Positions 44,176 to 53,771 are shown, counted from the stretch's first letter. The stretch: 64,000 bases of DNA from Tetragenococcus halophilus subsp. flandriensis (GCF_030161475.1 NZ_BSUG01000076.1:82266-146265), one strand, 5' to 3'. Translations and numbers: made by a program. Notes: generated by a model from the sequence alone, not told the origin.

Positions 44176-45978
44176 TCATTCATCTAACGAAATCTGCAAG
44201 TAAAAGTCAGCGTCGATATCCTGCCCTTCTTCTACATAAAGGTGTGTGACATAAATTTTTAACTCACCACCGTCAAACCTTTCCGAAAAAGTTAAATCTT
44301 CTGCTGGAAGTAATTCACTATTAGAGGCAGCACTGCGTGAGGTGGCTAATTCTCGTAAAAATTGTAAGTCGTATCGAACCAATTGTTTGCCTTTGTCATC
44401 TTCCAAAATTAAGTCGGTTTTTTCTTCTCCATTTTCATCCCAAACTAAACGATATTGTTTATTGCGATAGCTTACAGTCATACGATTTTTTGCTTCACTT
44501 TGTATAAATTCGCCCGCTGCTACATGTAAAGGCAAAACAAGTCCACCATCATCTACTTCAATTTGAATTGGTTCACCTTCTCTTACATCGAGCGAGAAAC
44601 TTTCAGCTTGATTGTTTTCATTTATAGTATTTCCTGCGTTTTCTAAAGAATTAATTTCAAAGCCAAAAATTTCTAAAAAATCGTGTTTTTCAAGCATTTG
44701 CTCAGATAGATATGAAACGTCTTGTAATTGGTCAACCTTACTTAAATACTGATAACTATGAACAAGTTTTCTTTTCTGATCTGTCGGAATTGAATCATCT
44801 GCTTGAATTTGATGGTCTTGAACCATATCGTTTTGCTGCAAGACATTTTCCATTTGTCTAACCTGACTTCTAGTGCCAATTGAGACAGCATCGATAAACG
44901 GTAAAATGGAAATGATAGAAAGTCCTACTAATAGCCCCGCTATAAAAGTAATTCTTTGATGAAAAAATAAATAGATAATACTGGATATCAGTGAGAATAC
45001 AACAAATAACAAGATGAAGTAACGGCCATCAGTCATGCCAAATCGCGCTACTTTTACCAAGGAAGCAGCACCCTGTAGCCCTGTTACGATAAATAACAAA
45101 GCTGGAAAATATTTTTTAAACACAGTAACTATTTGGTTAGACAAGGAATCGATCAAAAATAAAACAAACCATCCCGTTACGACATAGCTTACTAATAAAG
45201 ATTCAAGCAAATTATCATTCCAAAAATCACCAGTGATATTTCTAAAAATATAAACTAACAAGATCAAGGTGTAAACCCCCAACAAGGGGACGATAATATA
45301 AGATAATAGTACCTCTAAAAACTTCGGTACAGTAACAGCTCGTTTGTAACCTTCATTTTCGACCGCTCTTTCACCTGGAAAGTGTGGTAAGAGGGATAAA
45401 AAGTAAATCGGAAAAAAGCCTAACCATACAAGTGCCGTTAAGTAACCATAGACTTGTGTATCAATAGGCATGATTAAAAAATTAATTGCTTGTATAATAA
45501 TTAATAAACCTATCATTAGCACTGCCGCTAAAAAGAAAGATGTAAATAGACTTTTAATAAAAACGATAAAACTTTTAGAAAGGGCAAACTCATCACGTTT
45601 AATTGAAGGGACCCAACAACTTCCAATAAAAATTGTAAAAAAGAGAACACAACTGCGGACCGTAACACTATATTGAAAAAAATCGTTATACTGTAAATAG
45701 ATATAATACCCTATAACAAACAACAATGAGACAGTGTATAATCCTAATTGGAAATTACGACGATTTTCAAAAAAACGTTCATTGACAAGCTGAACAGCAA
45801 TTCCCAAAGCTCCTGCAATCCCTAAAGTTAAAATCAACTCTTCCCAGGAATTGTATGTCGCAACCGCTATCATTTCAACCACAGTAACTAAAATAAAAGC
45901 TATACTTGAAAACCAGAAACGAAAAACAGCGTTAGAGATCGTTTTAAAACGACCTTGTACTTTCTGCGATAAACTCAT
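44176..45978 (-). CDS. DUF4153-type polytopic membrane protein
   Basis: 600 residues. The first about 370 residues hold some eleven hydrophobic helices. The last about 230 residues are soluble, rich in Asp and Glu, with beta-strand-like alternation (LVLPLHVAAGEF, YRLVWDENGEEK), and would sit on one membrane face. The membrane part resembles the DUF4153 family found in many Bacillota; its function is unknown. GAGGTGAG precedes the ATG. It stands alone, with its own terminator. Confidence 0.75.
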   Translation of the reverse strand: MSLSQKVQGRFKTISNAVFRFWFSSIAFILVTVVEMIAVATYNSWEELILTLGIAGALGIAVQLVNERFFENRRNFQLGLYTVSLLFVIGYYIYLQYNDFFQYSVTVRSCVLFFTIFIGSCWVPSIKRDEFALSKSFIVFIKSLFTSFFLAAVLMIGLLIIIQAINFLIMPIDTQVYGYLTALVWLGFFPIYFLSLLPHFPGERAVENEGYKRAVTVPKFLEVLLSYIIVPLLGVYTLILLVYIFRNITGDFWNDNLLESLLVSYVVTGWFVLFLIDSLSNQIVTVFKKYFPALLFIVTGLQGAASLVKVARFGMTDGRYFILLFVVFSLISSIIYLFFHQRITFIAGLLVGLSIISILPFIDAVSIGTRSQVRQMENVLQQNDMVQDHQIQADDSIPTDQKRKLVHSYQYLSKVDQLQDVSYLSEQMLEKHDFLEIFGFEINSLENAGNTINENNQAESFSLDVREGEPIQIEVDDGGLVLPLHVAAGEFIQSEAKNRMTVSYRNKQYRLVWDENGEEKTDLILEDDKGKQLVRYDLQFLRELATSRSAASNSELLPAEDLTFSERFDGGELKIYVTHLYVEEGQDIDADFYLQISLDE

Positions 45979-46116
45979 TTTCTCACCTCGCTTTTTTCTA
46001 GTATAGCATGTTTACTAAGCATAGAATAATTTTATATAAATTACCGATTAAAAAGTAAATTTGGTTCTAAAATTGAAAGCTTTTGAATTTAAAACTTGTT
46101 TTTACGCTAAATCCTC

Positions 46117-46544
46117 AATGAAAATGACGAAATAGAAACAATACTAGAAAATCGATAGGAATACATAGTAGATATTCACAAAAAAAGCCTAACTCTAAAA
46201 TTATTGTTACCGGAGGCGTGCCACAGGAAGGAGATACGACAGATACAATTAAACATGCCCTATTTTCATTAAGAAAAGCTTCTGAATTAGACTTTAGTAC
46301 TACATTTCTATTATAAGTTCTGCTAGCCACGTGCGAAGAGCAGAAGTATTATTTACAGTTGCAAATCGCAATTGTAAATGAATCCAACACGGATGACGAA
46401 AAAACAAGAATATGAATTTGATACCATTGGTGAACCGGACGATGAAGACTTGGTTAACTCATTGATGAACAAGAACGTTTAGTAATCTATCGAGACTTAC
46501 TACGTCTAGAAGGCATTTGGCAATATCCGAACTTACAAAGGTAA
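46117..46544 (+). pseudogene. Decayed YdcF/SanA-like (DUF218) gene
   Basis: Pieces in different plus frames line up as one YdcF-family protein. NENDEIETILENR ends at a TAG. PNSKIIVTGGVPQEGD, the family's characteristic strand and glycine loop, follows in another frame. ASHVRRAEVLFTVANR, the conserved SxxHxRRA helix, comes after a stop. Then come MTKKQEYEFDTIGEP and DEQERLVIYRDLLRLEG, each in a shifted frame. At least three frame changes or stops separate them. DUF218 proteins are envelope-associated. The upstream part is missing. The terminator at 46578 probably served this gene. Confidence 0.65.
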
Positions 46545-46577
46545 ATGACAACCTCTTAATGCTTTATATACTAATTT

Positions 46578-46636
46578 AAAAGCCAAAATAGCTTCTCACA
46601 GAATTTGGAGAACAGCTATTTTGGCTCTATTTTTTT
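46578..46636. terminator. Bidirectional terminator
   Basis: AGCCAAAATAGCT and AGCTATTTTGGCT, perfect 13-bp arms with an inner TCTC/GAGA stem and T runs on both sides. It serves the ydcF-like remnant (plus) and the beta-fructosidase gene (minus). Confidence 0.85.
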
Positions 46637-46685
46637 ATAAAACTAATAGAAATATATACATTTTTTCTTTACTTTTTCATGTTGC

Positions 46686-48110
46686 TCAATAATATAATGT
46701 TCCCGCTAGTAAACCTTTTGAGGACCATATATTATCTGCTTTTTCTTGAAACACCTGAAAAGAAAATACTTTTTCTCCTTTGTTTAAATAAATTTCAACA
46801 AAGGAATTATCTACAAATAAATCCACTGAATTGAGCATGTTAACAAAAGCACTTCGTTCAAAGCCATAATCTACATCAATTTTTTGTTGTAAGTTTTCTC
46901 TAGAAACTGTTACTTTACTAGTATTTTTATCATATATAAATTCCCAGTAATCATGACCATACCCTACTTTAAATGATGTTACTTGATCTAAATGAAGATG
47001 ATAGCTAGAAGAATTCACTTTAAAGAAAGTTGTATCAATCGCTTGCTCTTTTGAAAATTGTTCCACTATGTTGTCTACTGGATAACGTTTAAGATTTCCA
47101 TTTTCTAATGAAATTCGCTGTGGGAAAGTTAATCCATGTTTCCAATTTTCTTCTATCGGATATTCCGGCTCTCCACAACCAAACCAAGCAAATAAAAGAG
47201 GAACATTGCTTTCTCCAAGAAAAGCTTGCGCTGCGTAAAAGTCAAATCCTGCATCCATTTCGTCCCAATTTTCTATTTGAAAGCACATGCCTTCGATATC
47301 TAAGTTCCCTATTAAATAAAGCGTTGCAAAGCGATTTGAAAACTGATAACTACCTGTCTTCATTCCCATAACAGATACAAATAAAACATCTTTGCCATCG
47401 ATTTGAATAAGGCTTGGGCACTCTAACATATACCCAGTATCAATCGGAAGATCCATTGTATCCAAGTATTCCCAATGGAATAAATCCTTGCTTTTATATA
47501 CAACTAATACACCTTTATCTCCAAATCCTGCATGGGATTTTCCTTGAAATCGGCTTCCTCCTAACAGCATATAATAAATGCCCGCTCTTTCAAACACAAA
47601 AGGATCACGCAATTCTCCTGATAAGCCATTAATTTTTTCAGAAATAATAGGTTTTGAATATTTTATTACTTGTTCATCTTTATCCATAACAGCTACAGCT
47701 TGTTTAGGAATCTTTCCATTTTCTGTTTTATAGTTTGCCGTATAAAATAGATACAATTCTTCTTCAAATTCAATAGCATTTCCTGAATAGCATCCATTTT
47801 TTTCATATTCTTGGTCCGGAATCAAAGCAAATTCTTGCTTTGTCCAATGCACTAAATCATCAGACTTAGTGTACCCCCAATGCTTTAATCCATGTACTGG
47901 CGCGAATGGATACCATTGGAAAAATACATGATACTGACTATTAAAATAAGCTAAACCATTAGGGTCATTCATTAAACCTGATTCCGGAAATATATGAAAC
48001 TTGGGTAGATATTGACTTTGCTGTGTTTCTTTTTTTAATTTTTCAAATATTTCTTTATTATTCTGTTGATAGTACATTTCTTTATGGTTTTCAATAACTG
48101 GATTTGTCAT
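46686..48110 (-). CDS. Glycoside hydrolase family 32 beta-fructosidase (sucrose-6-phosphate hydrolase type)
   Basis: About 474 residues from the ATG at 48110, one nucleotide after the PTS stop and with AGGAG 11 nt upstream. The GH32 active site is intact: the nucleophile in GLMNDPNGL (about 46-53), the transition-state Asp in LRDPFVF and the acid/base Glu in LECPSL. There is no signal peptide, so it acts in the cytosol on phosphorylated sugar brought in by the PTS. Sucrose-6-phosphate is the likely substrate; a short fructan phosphate is possible. It is co-transcribed with the EIIBC gene. Confidence 0.92.
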   Translation of the reverse strand: MTNPVIENHKEMYYQQNNKEIFEKLKKETQQSQYLPKFHIFPESGLMNDPNGLAYFNSQYHVFFQWYPFAPVHGLKHWGYTKSDDLVHWTKQEFALIPDQEYEKNGCYSGNAIEFEEELYLFYTANYKTENGKIPKQAVAVMDKDEQVIKYSKPIISEKINGLSGELRDPFVFERAGIYYMLLGGSRFQGKSHAGFGDKGVLVVYKSKDLFHWEYLDTMDLPIDTGYMLECPSLIQIDGKDVLFVSVMGMKTGSYQFSNRFATLYLIGNLDIEGMCFQIENWDEMDAGFDFYAAQAFLGESNVPLLFAWFGCGEPEYPIEENWKHGLTFPQRISLENGNLKRYPVDNIVEQFSKEQAIDTTFFKVNSSSYHLHLDQVTSFKVGYGHDYWEFIYDKNTSKVTVSRENLQQKIDVDYGFERSAFVNMLNSVDLFVDNSFVEIYLNKGEKVFSFQVFQEKADNIWSSKGLLAGTLYY

Positions 48111-48111
48111 A

Positions 48112-49554
48112 TTATTTTTCTGCTCCTGCAACACCTTTCACTTTATTGTAAATAAATAAGAATACAATTGGTAATACTAGTGCTAATAGACAGCCAATAA
48201 TGTAGTGAATAACAACTGGTGGATTAACAATCGTTACTCCTGGAATTCCTGTTAACCCAAAGCCTAGTGCACTGACATCAAAAATTTTCATATAAGCTCC
48301 TCCAAGCCCAGCACCAAGTACAGCCATAAAAAAAGGAACAATAGAATCTTTCAAATTAACAGCGAAAATCGCTGGTTCACTGATACCAACTAAAGTAGGA
48401 ATAAAACTAGAAACGGAAATTTCGCGACGTTTTGACTTTTTCTTTGCTAAAAAGAACATTCCCAGTGCTGCTCCACCTTGAGCAATAATAGAAACTGCCC
48501 ATAATGGTTGAATATAATTAAGCCCTGATTCTGCAACCAATTGTGCTTCTATCGACATAATCATATGTTGTGTACCTGTAATAACCAATGGTTGTAGTAT
48601 AGCTGCAAAAAAAGCCGCACCAAATACTCCTGCTTCTACGTATAAGAAATTAGTTACTGTGCCGATTCCTGTTGCAATCAAATCTCCTAAAGGACCAAAA
48701 ACTAAAAATAATGCTAATGAAGAAACCACAATGGTCAATAATGGAACGACAATAAAAGTTAAAACACGAGGCGTGAATTTCGTGACAAACTTTTCGAATT
48801 TAGCCATAAATAATGAAGTTAAAATTGCTGGAAAGATTCCGCCTTGGAATGCAACTTGCGGTACATTTATTCCAAAGAAATTCCAGTAGTCAACATTTTC
48901 TAAAGCTCCTTGTACATAATCAAAACGATCACCTAACTCAGGGTGAATAAGAATAAGCCCAAGTACAACCCCATAAACCGGATTTCCACCAAAACGTTTA
49001 GTTGCCGAATATGCAACAAGTACTGGTAAGAAATTTAGTCCAGTCGCAATAATTTCTAAAAAGCTAGCTGAATCAGCTGCCCATGCATAATTATCCGCCA
49101 AACTACCTTCTAATCCGAATAAACCAGTCGTCATTAGAACCGATTGAACTCCTAATAGCATCGCAGAACCAACTATTGCCGGAATAATTGCCACAAAAAT
49201 ATCTGAAATAGCTTTAAATCCTTGACCTAGCTTATCTTTCCAACTGTTATTATCCTGGGACGAAGTCTCTTGTTCTGGTGTTTCTTGATTAGCGCTTTCA
49301 AGTTTGTCAATATCGATTTCTTTAGCAAAAGCTTCGTAGACTCGTTCAACAGTCCCTGTACCAAAAATAATTTGCAACTGTCCCTTATTAAAAAATACCC
49401 CTTTTGCACCTTCGACGTTTTCCAATCGTTCTTGATCATATTGCTCGCTTTTTAAATTTAAACGTAGACGTGTAACACAATGTGTTGCTGAATCAATATT
49501 TTCTTGTCCGCCTACCGAATCTAATATTTCTTTGGCGATCTTTTGGTAATCCAT
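48112..49554 (-). CDS. PTS EIIBC permease, sucrose/beta-glucoside class
   Basis: 480 residues from the ATG at 49554, which has AGGAGGG upstream; the longer frame runs back through the promoter. EIIB comes first, with the phosphocysteine in SATHCVTRLRL (Cys26). A charged linker (about 90-115) and an EIIC domain of about ten helices follow, with the GISEPAIFAVNL substrate loop. There is no EIIA domain, so it needs EIIA-Glc from elsewhere, as ScrA-type permeases do. Pairing with a GH32 hydrolase and LacI repressor points to sucrose or a related fructoside. Confidence 0.92.
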   Translation of the reverse strand: MDYQKIAKEILDSVGGQENIDSATHCVTRLRLNLKSEQYDQERLENVEGAKGVFFNKGQLQIIFGTGTVERVYEAFAKEIDIDKLESANQETPEQETSSQDNNSWKDKLGQGFKAISDIFVAIIPAIVGSAMLLGVQSVLMTTGLFGLEGSLADNYAWAADSASFLEIIATGLNFLPVLVAYSATKRFGGNPVYGVVLGLILIHPELGDRFDYVQGALENVDYWNFFGINVPQVAFQGGIFPAILTSLFMAKFEKFVTKFTPRVLTFIVVPLLTIVVSSLALFLVFGPLGDLIATGIGTVTNFLYVEAGVFGAAFFAAILQPLVITGTQHMIMSIEAQLVAESGLNYIQPLWAVSIIAQGGAALGMFFLAKKKSKRREISVSSFIPTLVGISEPAIFAVNLKDSIVPFFMAVLGAGLGGAYMKIFDVSALGFGLTGIPGVTIVNPPVVIHYIIGCLLALVLPIVFLFIYNKVKGVAGAEK

Positions 49555-49571
49555 AATTTCCCTCCTAATTT

Positions 49572-49583
49572 TGGAACGTTCCA
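49572..49583. promoter_or_regulatory. LacI-family operator O1 (downstream)
   Basis: Perfect palindrome TGGAACGTTCCA between the -10 and the EIIBC ribosome site; roadblock position. Confidence 0.85.
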
Positions 49584-49594
49584 TTTCATTGATT

Positions 49595-49622
49595 ATTATA
49601 CTTGGAACGTTCCAAAAATCAA
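49595..49622 (-). promoter_or_regulatory. Promoter of the EIIBC-GH32 operon
   Basis: TTGATT (49617-49622), 16 nt, TATAAT (49595-49600) on the minus strand. The spacer is occupied by operator O2. Confidence 0.75.
49602..49615. promoter_or_regulatory. LacI-family operator O2 (in the promoter spacer)
   Basis: Perfect palindrome TTGGAACGTTCCAA lying between -35 and -10, 31 nt (about three helical turns) from O1. It is the obvious target of the LacI-type repressor encoded next door. Confidence 0.88.
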
Positions 49623-49633
49623 GTGTTTTCATT

Positions 49634-49686
49634 AAAAAAACTACAAAAACTGGAGCCATGCTACTCCAACTCTCTTGTAGTTTTTA
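49634..49686 (-). terminator. Terminator of the LacI gene, overlapping its coding end
   Basis: AAACTACAA pairs with TTTGTAGTTT, with an inner TTGGAG/CTCCAG stem and a T run on the minus strand. The 5' arm lies inside the last codons of the repressor gene. Confidence 0.75.
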
Positions 49687-50647
49687 GACCCATAAACTGT
49701 ATAGGTAAGATATGCTTATTTTGAAAATCCCTATCTTTGTCAAATTGTAATAATTCGTCAACACTAACCTTTGCGATCTCTTTAATATTTTGAGCTATTG
49801 TTGAAATTACTAAAGGTTGTGTAGGATATCCTCTTGCACCGTCAAATCCCACTAGTTGAACATCTTCAGGAATTTTCCAGTCTAAATTGTAGAAAGCACG
49901 TAAAATATATTCAGCATAGCGATCAGTTGCTGCAAAAATACCATCAAACGGGCATTGTTTTTCATAATTTTTTTGCAAGTAATTTTCTATTCTCTGAGAA
50001 AAACCTTCTGAGTCACCTTCGTCTAAATAAACTTCGTATTCCAAATTTTCATGTTTGCAATAATCAATAAACCCGTTCATTCGTTCATAAATTCCCAAAT
50101 TATTAGGCAAATCTCTCAAAACCATCAATAATTTTTTTGATCCACGTTGATGTAATTCCTTTGCTGCTAATCGAGCTCCTTGAAAATTATCGCTTGTCAC
50201 AAAGGGGACCTGTTGGTTGAAATATCTTTCAATCGAAACAATGGGCAAATTAGATGTAATATAGGGATCAATATCACTATAAGAAATGGTAATAATCCCC
50301 CTTACTTTTTCTTCTTTTGCCATTTTTACATAATCTAGCTCCAACAAAAAATCATTATTTGAATTACATAGCAACATTTTCAAATTTCTTTTTTGTAATT
50401 CTAACTGAATATAATTCGTTAGCTCAGCAAAAAAAGGCGTCCAAATCGTAGGTAAAATAAAAGCAATCGTATCACTACTTTGTTTTTTTAACGAGCGAGC
50501 CGCCCGATCGGGAATATAATTTAATTCCTCAATAGCCTCTTCAATTCGTTTTGCTAATTCGTCTTTAACTTTTACACCATTAATGTAGTTTGAAACCGTT
50601 CCTCTAGAAACATTTGCCAGCTTAGCAACATCATTCATATTAGCCAT
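49661..50647 (-). CDS. LacI family repressor of the fructoside PTS operon
   Basis: 328 residues from the ATG at 50647 (GGAGAG 7 nt upstream); ATG 50638 is also possible. The LacI helix-turn-helix is MNDVAKLANVSRGTVSNYING, and the hinge helix is PDRAARSLKKQ. A periplasmic-binding-like sugar domain follows (DGIFAATDRYAEYIL, LVGFDG). It lies directly upstream of the EIIBC-GH32 operon on the same strand but ends in its own terminator. The paired TGGAACGTTCCA operators beyond that terminator are its likely targets. ScrR or SacR would be the functional names if the sugar is sucrose. Confidence 0.92.
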   Translation of the reverse strand: MANMNDVAKLANVSRGTVSNYINGVKVKDELAKRIEEAIEELNYIPDRAARSLKKQSSDTIAFILPTIWTPFFAELTNYIQLELQKRNLKMLLCNSNNDFLLELDYVKMAKEEKVRGIITISYSDIDPYITSNLPIVSIERYFNQQVPFVTSDNFQGARLAAKELHQRGSKKLLMVLRDLPNNLGIYERMNGFIDYCKHENLEYEVYLDEGDSEGFSQRIENYLQKNYEKQCPFDGIFAATDRYAEYILRAFYNLDWKIPEDVQLVGFDGARGYPTQPLVISTIAQNIKEIAKVSVDELLQFDKDRDFQNKHILPIQFMGLKTTRELE

Positions 50648-50806
50648 TCTTACACTCTCCATAAGCTTTTAAAATAATAAAAAGACGTTAGCTTTTCTTT
50701 TGATTGTTTCAAAAAATGTTTGCTTAGCCTTCTTGAAGTTAATTTTTCTTTTATAATCATTATTTTAACAAAATTTGAAATTAACTTCATTTTTTAATTT
50801 TATTTC

Positions 50807-51874
50807 TCAATATTCACTCGCAGAAAACTTTTGCAAGTATTCCAAAATCTCTTGATACTTTTTATTCGGCTGCATCTTTTGAAGTATTTCGATACTCTGC
50901 TCTAAATTATAAATAGCCTTTCCATTTCTTGTTTTAGTTGCTTTACTTTTTACAAGAGAATGTAAAACTGCTTCATCTACCATATCGGCAACTGCTCGAA
51001 ATAGCCCATCTATATATTCTTCATTTAAGATTTGACGAGAAGAAAATTCAGCACTATATTGCTGAAATTTTTGTTGGGTCGAAAAAGCCAATGTTATTTC
51101 ACCGCTATCACTACCGATAAAAGCTCCTGTTCTAGTGATACCAACCGTTGCTCTTTTACTGATACGTTTTAACTGACGACTATTCAAAGGTATATCAGTA
51201 GCTAAAATTGTTATTACACTGCCTTTTTCTTTTGTGTCTTTTTCCTGATAATATTCAACAAGATCTGCTCCAATAGGATAGCCTGCTAACTTTAAATCTC
51301 TTAATTGTCCATAATTTGTAAGCACAAGGCAACCAAGAGTATACTCTTTTCCGTTAAAAGTTAAGATTCTTGAGGCAGAACCAATGCCTCCTTTTAATTG
51401 ATAACAACGCATACCTGTCCCTGCGCCAACTGCACCTTCTTCAAAGTTACTTTGAGCAGATTGCATCGCTATTTCCACATCTTTTTCTGTAATGGGCATC
51501 CCACGAATATCGTTAATTTCACCGTCATTGCATTCAAAAACCAAAGGATTGACCGTTCCTGCTGAGTCACCGATTTCTTTATTTCTATTGATCGAATAAC
51601 GAAAAAGTGCATTCATCGCAGTCCCTACAGCAAATGTGTTGGTCAATAAAATGGGTGTCTCTAGCATTCCTAGTTCTGCTACTTGAAGTAAACCGACGCT
51701 TTTACCAAAACCGTTGGCAACATAAACAGCCGCCGCTAATTTTTCTTTAAATAGTTCACCTTGATGAGGGAAAATAGCTGTCACGCCAGTTTGAAATTGC
51801 TCATTTTTTATCGTATGATGTCCCACCGTAATCCCGGCAACGTCGGCGATTGAATTTTTTCTTCCTTTTTTCAT
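50807..51874 (-). CDS. S58/P1 family aminopeptidase (DmpA-like)
   Basis: 355 residues. These are Ntn-type hydrolases that cut themselves before a serine to expose the nucleophile. The self-processing site is visible as KEKGSVITILATD, with Ser at about 219. Other family blocks are IADVAGITVGHHT, VYVANGFGKSVG, LLTNTFAVG, GAGTGMRCYQLKGG and ATVGITRTGAFIGSDSGEI. Members remove N-terminal D- or L-residues or beta-amino acids from small peptides. It starts about 20 nt after dppA ends, so the two D-peptide-type enzymes are co-transcribed. Confidence 0.9.
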   Translation of the reverse strand: MKKGRKNSIADVAGITVGHHTIKNEQFQTGVTAIFPHQGELFKEKLAAAVYVANGFGKSVGLLQVAELGMLETPILLTNTFAVGTAMNALFRYSINRNKEIGDSAGTVNPLVFECNDGEINDIRGMPITEKDVEIAMQSAQSNFEEGAVGAGTGMRCYQLKGGIGSASRILTFNGKEYTLGCLVLTNYGQLRDLKLAGYPIGADLVEYYQEKDTKEKGSVITILATDIPLNSRQLKRISKRATVGITRTGAFIGSDSGEITLAFSTQQKFQQYSAEFSSRQILNEEYIDGLFRAVADMVDEAVLHSLVKSKATKTRNGKAIYNLEQSIEILQKMQPNKKYQEILEYLQKFSASEY

Positions 51875-51893
51875 ACACTTACTCCATCTCTAT

Positions 51894-52685
51894 TTATCCG
51901 ACAAAACTATAAAAACGTAAAAAATCAAAATATTCCCGGCTTTCAAACTGTACAGTATAAGGATCCAATAACTTCGCTCCTGGGTAAAGACTCGCTTTTC
52001 TAGCACGATTTCTTTCTTGATAAGTAATACGAATATCAAAAGTTTGAGGAAGTTCAGGAACTTGATAATTTTCCATCTGTATTGCTTGTTTCATCCCTTG
52101 AAAAATCCCATTTTGCGCTACTTCCGGGTGTAAACCAATAGTCGAATCGCCCCAGCCTTGAAGCGTCGCAAAGGTTTCAATCTCTGCATCTGTTTGTTTT
52201 ACCTCTTCACAAATACCTTCATCGCCACTGACAAAAACAACTGGAATTCCCAACATTGCGCAAGTATAACGGTTAATCATAAACTCGCTTGCTCGTTTTC
52301 CATTGATTTCAAAATTTCGAATATAGTTTTCACTTGTATGAGAAAGCGGATTTTGATCAGAAGAAGAAGCAGAATGATAGCCTACCATCGCTACTACATC
52401 TATATTATTTTGAATGCCAGACATCATCCCAAAACCATCACCACTCCATCCACGATTTAAAACTGCTTCTTTGGGTAGTAAATGCGGGAGGATATTACAA
52501 GCTGTATGGTGCCCGTCTTTAACAAAAATATTTTCTACCCCGGTCTGAATAGCACCTTCACAAGCAGCCGCAACTTCCTTGCTCATTTCCTGACAAAAAT
52601 AATCATACCAGGGACCTTGTTCTGTTTCATTCCATTGACTAATACCTGCCACACCTTCAATATCTGCCGAAATAAATAATTTCAT
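51894..52685 (-). CDS. dppA: D-aminopeptidase (M55, DppA)
   Basis: 263 residues from the ATG at 52685 (AAAGGAG upstream). Zinc ligands known from B. subtilis DppA are conserved at nearly the same numbers: Asp8 and Glu10 in SADIEGVAGI, His60 in KDGHHT, His104 in VGYHS and a Glu near 134. The enzyme releases D-Ala from D-Ala-D-Ala and related peptides, a step in reuse of cell-wall peptides. It forms an operon with the S58 peptidase. Upstream, past degenerate 42-bp repeats, lies a YkfC-like murein-peptide hydrolase, as in the Bacillus dpp-ykf region. Confidence 0.93.
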   Translation of the reverse strand: MKLFISADIEGVAGISQWNETEQGPWYDYFCQEMSKEVAAACEGAIQTGVENIFVKDGHHTACNILPHLLPKEAVLNRGWSGDGFGMMSGIQNNIDVVAMVGYHSASSSDQNPLSHTSENYIRNFEINGKRASEFMINRYTCAMLGIPVVFVSGDEGICEEVKQTDAEIETFATLQGWGDSTIGLHPEVAQNGIFQGMKQAIQMENYQVPELPQTFDIRITYQERNRARKASLYPGAKLLDPYTVQFESREYFDFLRFYSFVG

Positions 52686-52732
52686 ATTTTCTCCTTTATA
52701 TTTTATAAAAGTATTGAAATACTTTTTGTTCC

Positions 52733-52830
52733 CACCAATATATACAATTATTAATGGTAAGTCTGTTGATGTAGCTCCAATAATTAACAAATTGGTGGGA
52801 TGTCATAATATATGCCACCAATAACTTGAG
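52733..52830. repeat. Degenerate copies of the 41-42 bp repeat
   Basis: About 2.5 units related to the array at 12388: CCACCAAT...TTAATGGTAA, then GATGTAGCTCCAAT...ATTGGTGGG, then ATGCCACCAAT. It lies between the YkfC-like gene and dppA. Confidence 0.7.
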
Positions 52831-52886
52831 ATATCAGAGTTAAATCACAACAACTACCTCCAACAGAAAGTCTTCAACAATTTTTC

Positions 52887-53771
52887 TTATTCCCAATAAC
52901 GAGAAACCACAATAAGTTCTGTTTCATATTTCGAACCACTAATCTTTGATTTCATTACTTTAGAACCGGGTGTATGAGAATGAATCATTTCGTCATTTCC
53001 CACATACATACCTACATGATGAATTTCGCCTTTTCCTTGTTCATAAGCAAAAAGCAACAAGTCCCCCGGTTTTGCATCTTTATAAGCTAAATGTTTTCCT
53101 GCAGCTGCTTGTTCGGGCGTATCTCTAGGGATTAATACCCCATTAACGCGATGTAGGCTATACATGAAGCCCGAGCAATCAAACCCACAACCACTTGTCC
53201 CAGCCCAGACATAAGGAAGTCCCATAAATTGTTCCGCCAAATCAACCATTCGAGTAGCAAGACTCTTTCCACGATAACTTTTGGTTTTTTGCGTGGTTTC
53301 TTTAGTAAGATAACCTTTACCTTCAGGTGTATTCACTAAGTAATCTTCTTTTGTCTCTTCTAATAATTCTAATACAGTACCAAAAGCTAAAGAGCGCTTT
53401 GTTCCTTCCAAGTAAAGTTCGGTTTTAGGAAAGATTACAGCTACTTGTTCCTCGTTTTGGTTATATTCATTAGCTTGAACGCTTAAATATTTTGTGGGGA
53501 TAAATCCAGGGTAGCCTTTAGCGTTTTTGTCACTCGATTGATCCAATACAATAACCTGTGACCAACCATTTTCTTCAGATACAACTTCCACAACTGTCCC
53601 GTAGGTCACTTCAGAATCTACGAGACTTTCTTCATAGAGTCTCATAGTATCTTTAGCTTCAAGAAAAGTATGTAGTTCTTCTTTTGGCTGCTCCTCTATT
53701 TTGTCTAAGACATTATTTCTTTCCGGTTTTTTCCATAAAAAAGTTGAAGCACTAGTTACGACCTTTCTCAT
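52887..53771 (-). CDS. NlpC/P60 murein-peptide hydrolase, YkfC-like
   Basis: 294 residues, close to the 296 of B. subtilis YkfC. Two bacterial SH3-like domains (about 10-100 and 105-160) precede the NlpC/P60 domain. The catalytic Cys is in GFDCSGF (about 199), His in IHHVGMYVG (about 252) and the third residue is His264 in MIHSHTPG. There is no signal peptide, consistent with a cytosolic gamma-D-glutamyl-diamino-acid endopeptidase acting on imported murein peptides. It lies between dppA and an OppA lipoprotein, matching a wall-peptide salvage role. AAAGGAG precedes the ATG. Confidence 0.88.
   Translation of the reverse strand: MRKVVTSASTFLWKKPERNNVLDKIEEQPKEELHTFLEAKDTMRLYEESLVDSEVTYGTVVEVVSEENGWSQVIVLDQSSDKNAKGYPGFIPTKYLSVQANEYNQNEEQVAVIFPKTELYLEGTKRSLAFGTVLELLEETKEDYLVNTPEGKGYLTKETTQKTKSYRGKSLATRMVDLAEQFMGLPYVWAGTSGCGFDCSGFMYSLHRVNGVLIPRDTPEQAAAGKHLAYKDAKPGDLLLFAYEQGKGEIHHVGMYVGNDEMIHSHTPGSKVMKSKISGSKYETELIVVSRYWE

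Noticed and set aside
46115..46330. Minus-strand 71-codon ORF
   Set aside because: It is antisense to the decayed YdcF-family gene, and its translation resembles no protein.
49555..49659. 35-codon N-terminal extension of the EIIBC protein
   Set aside because: It crosses the promoter and both LacI operators; AGGAGG precedes the ATG at 49554.
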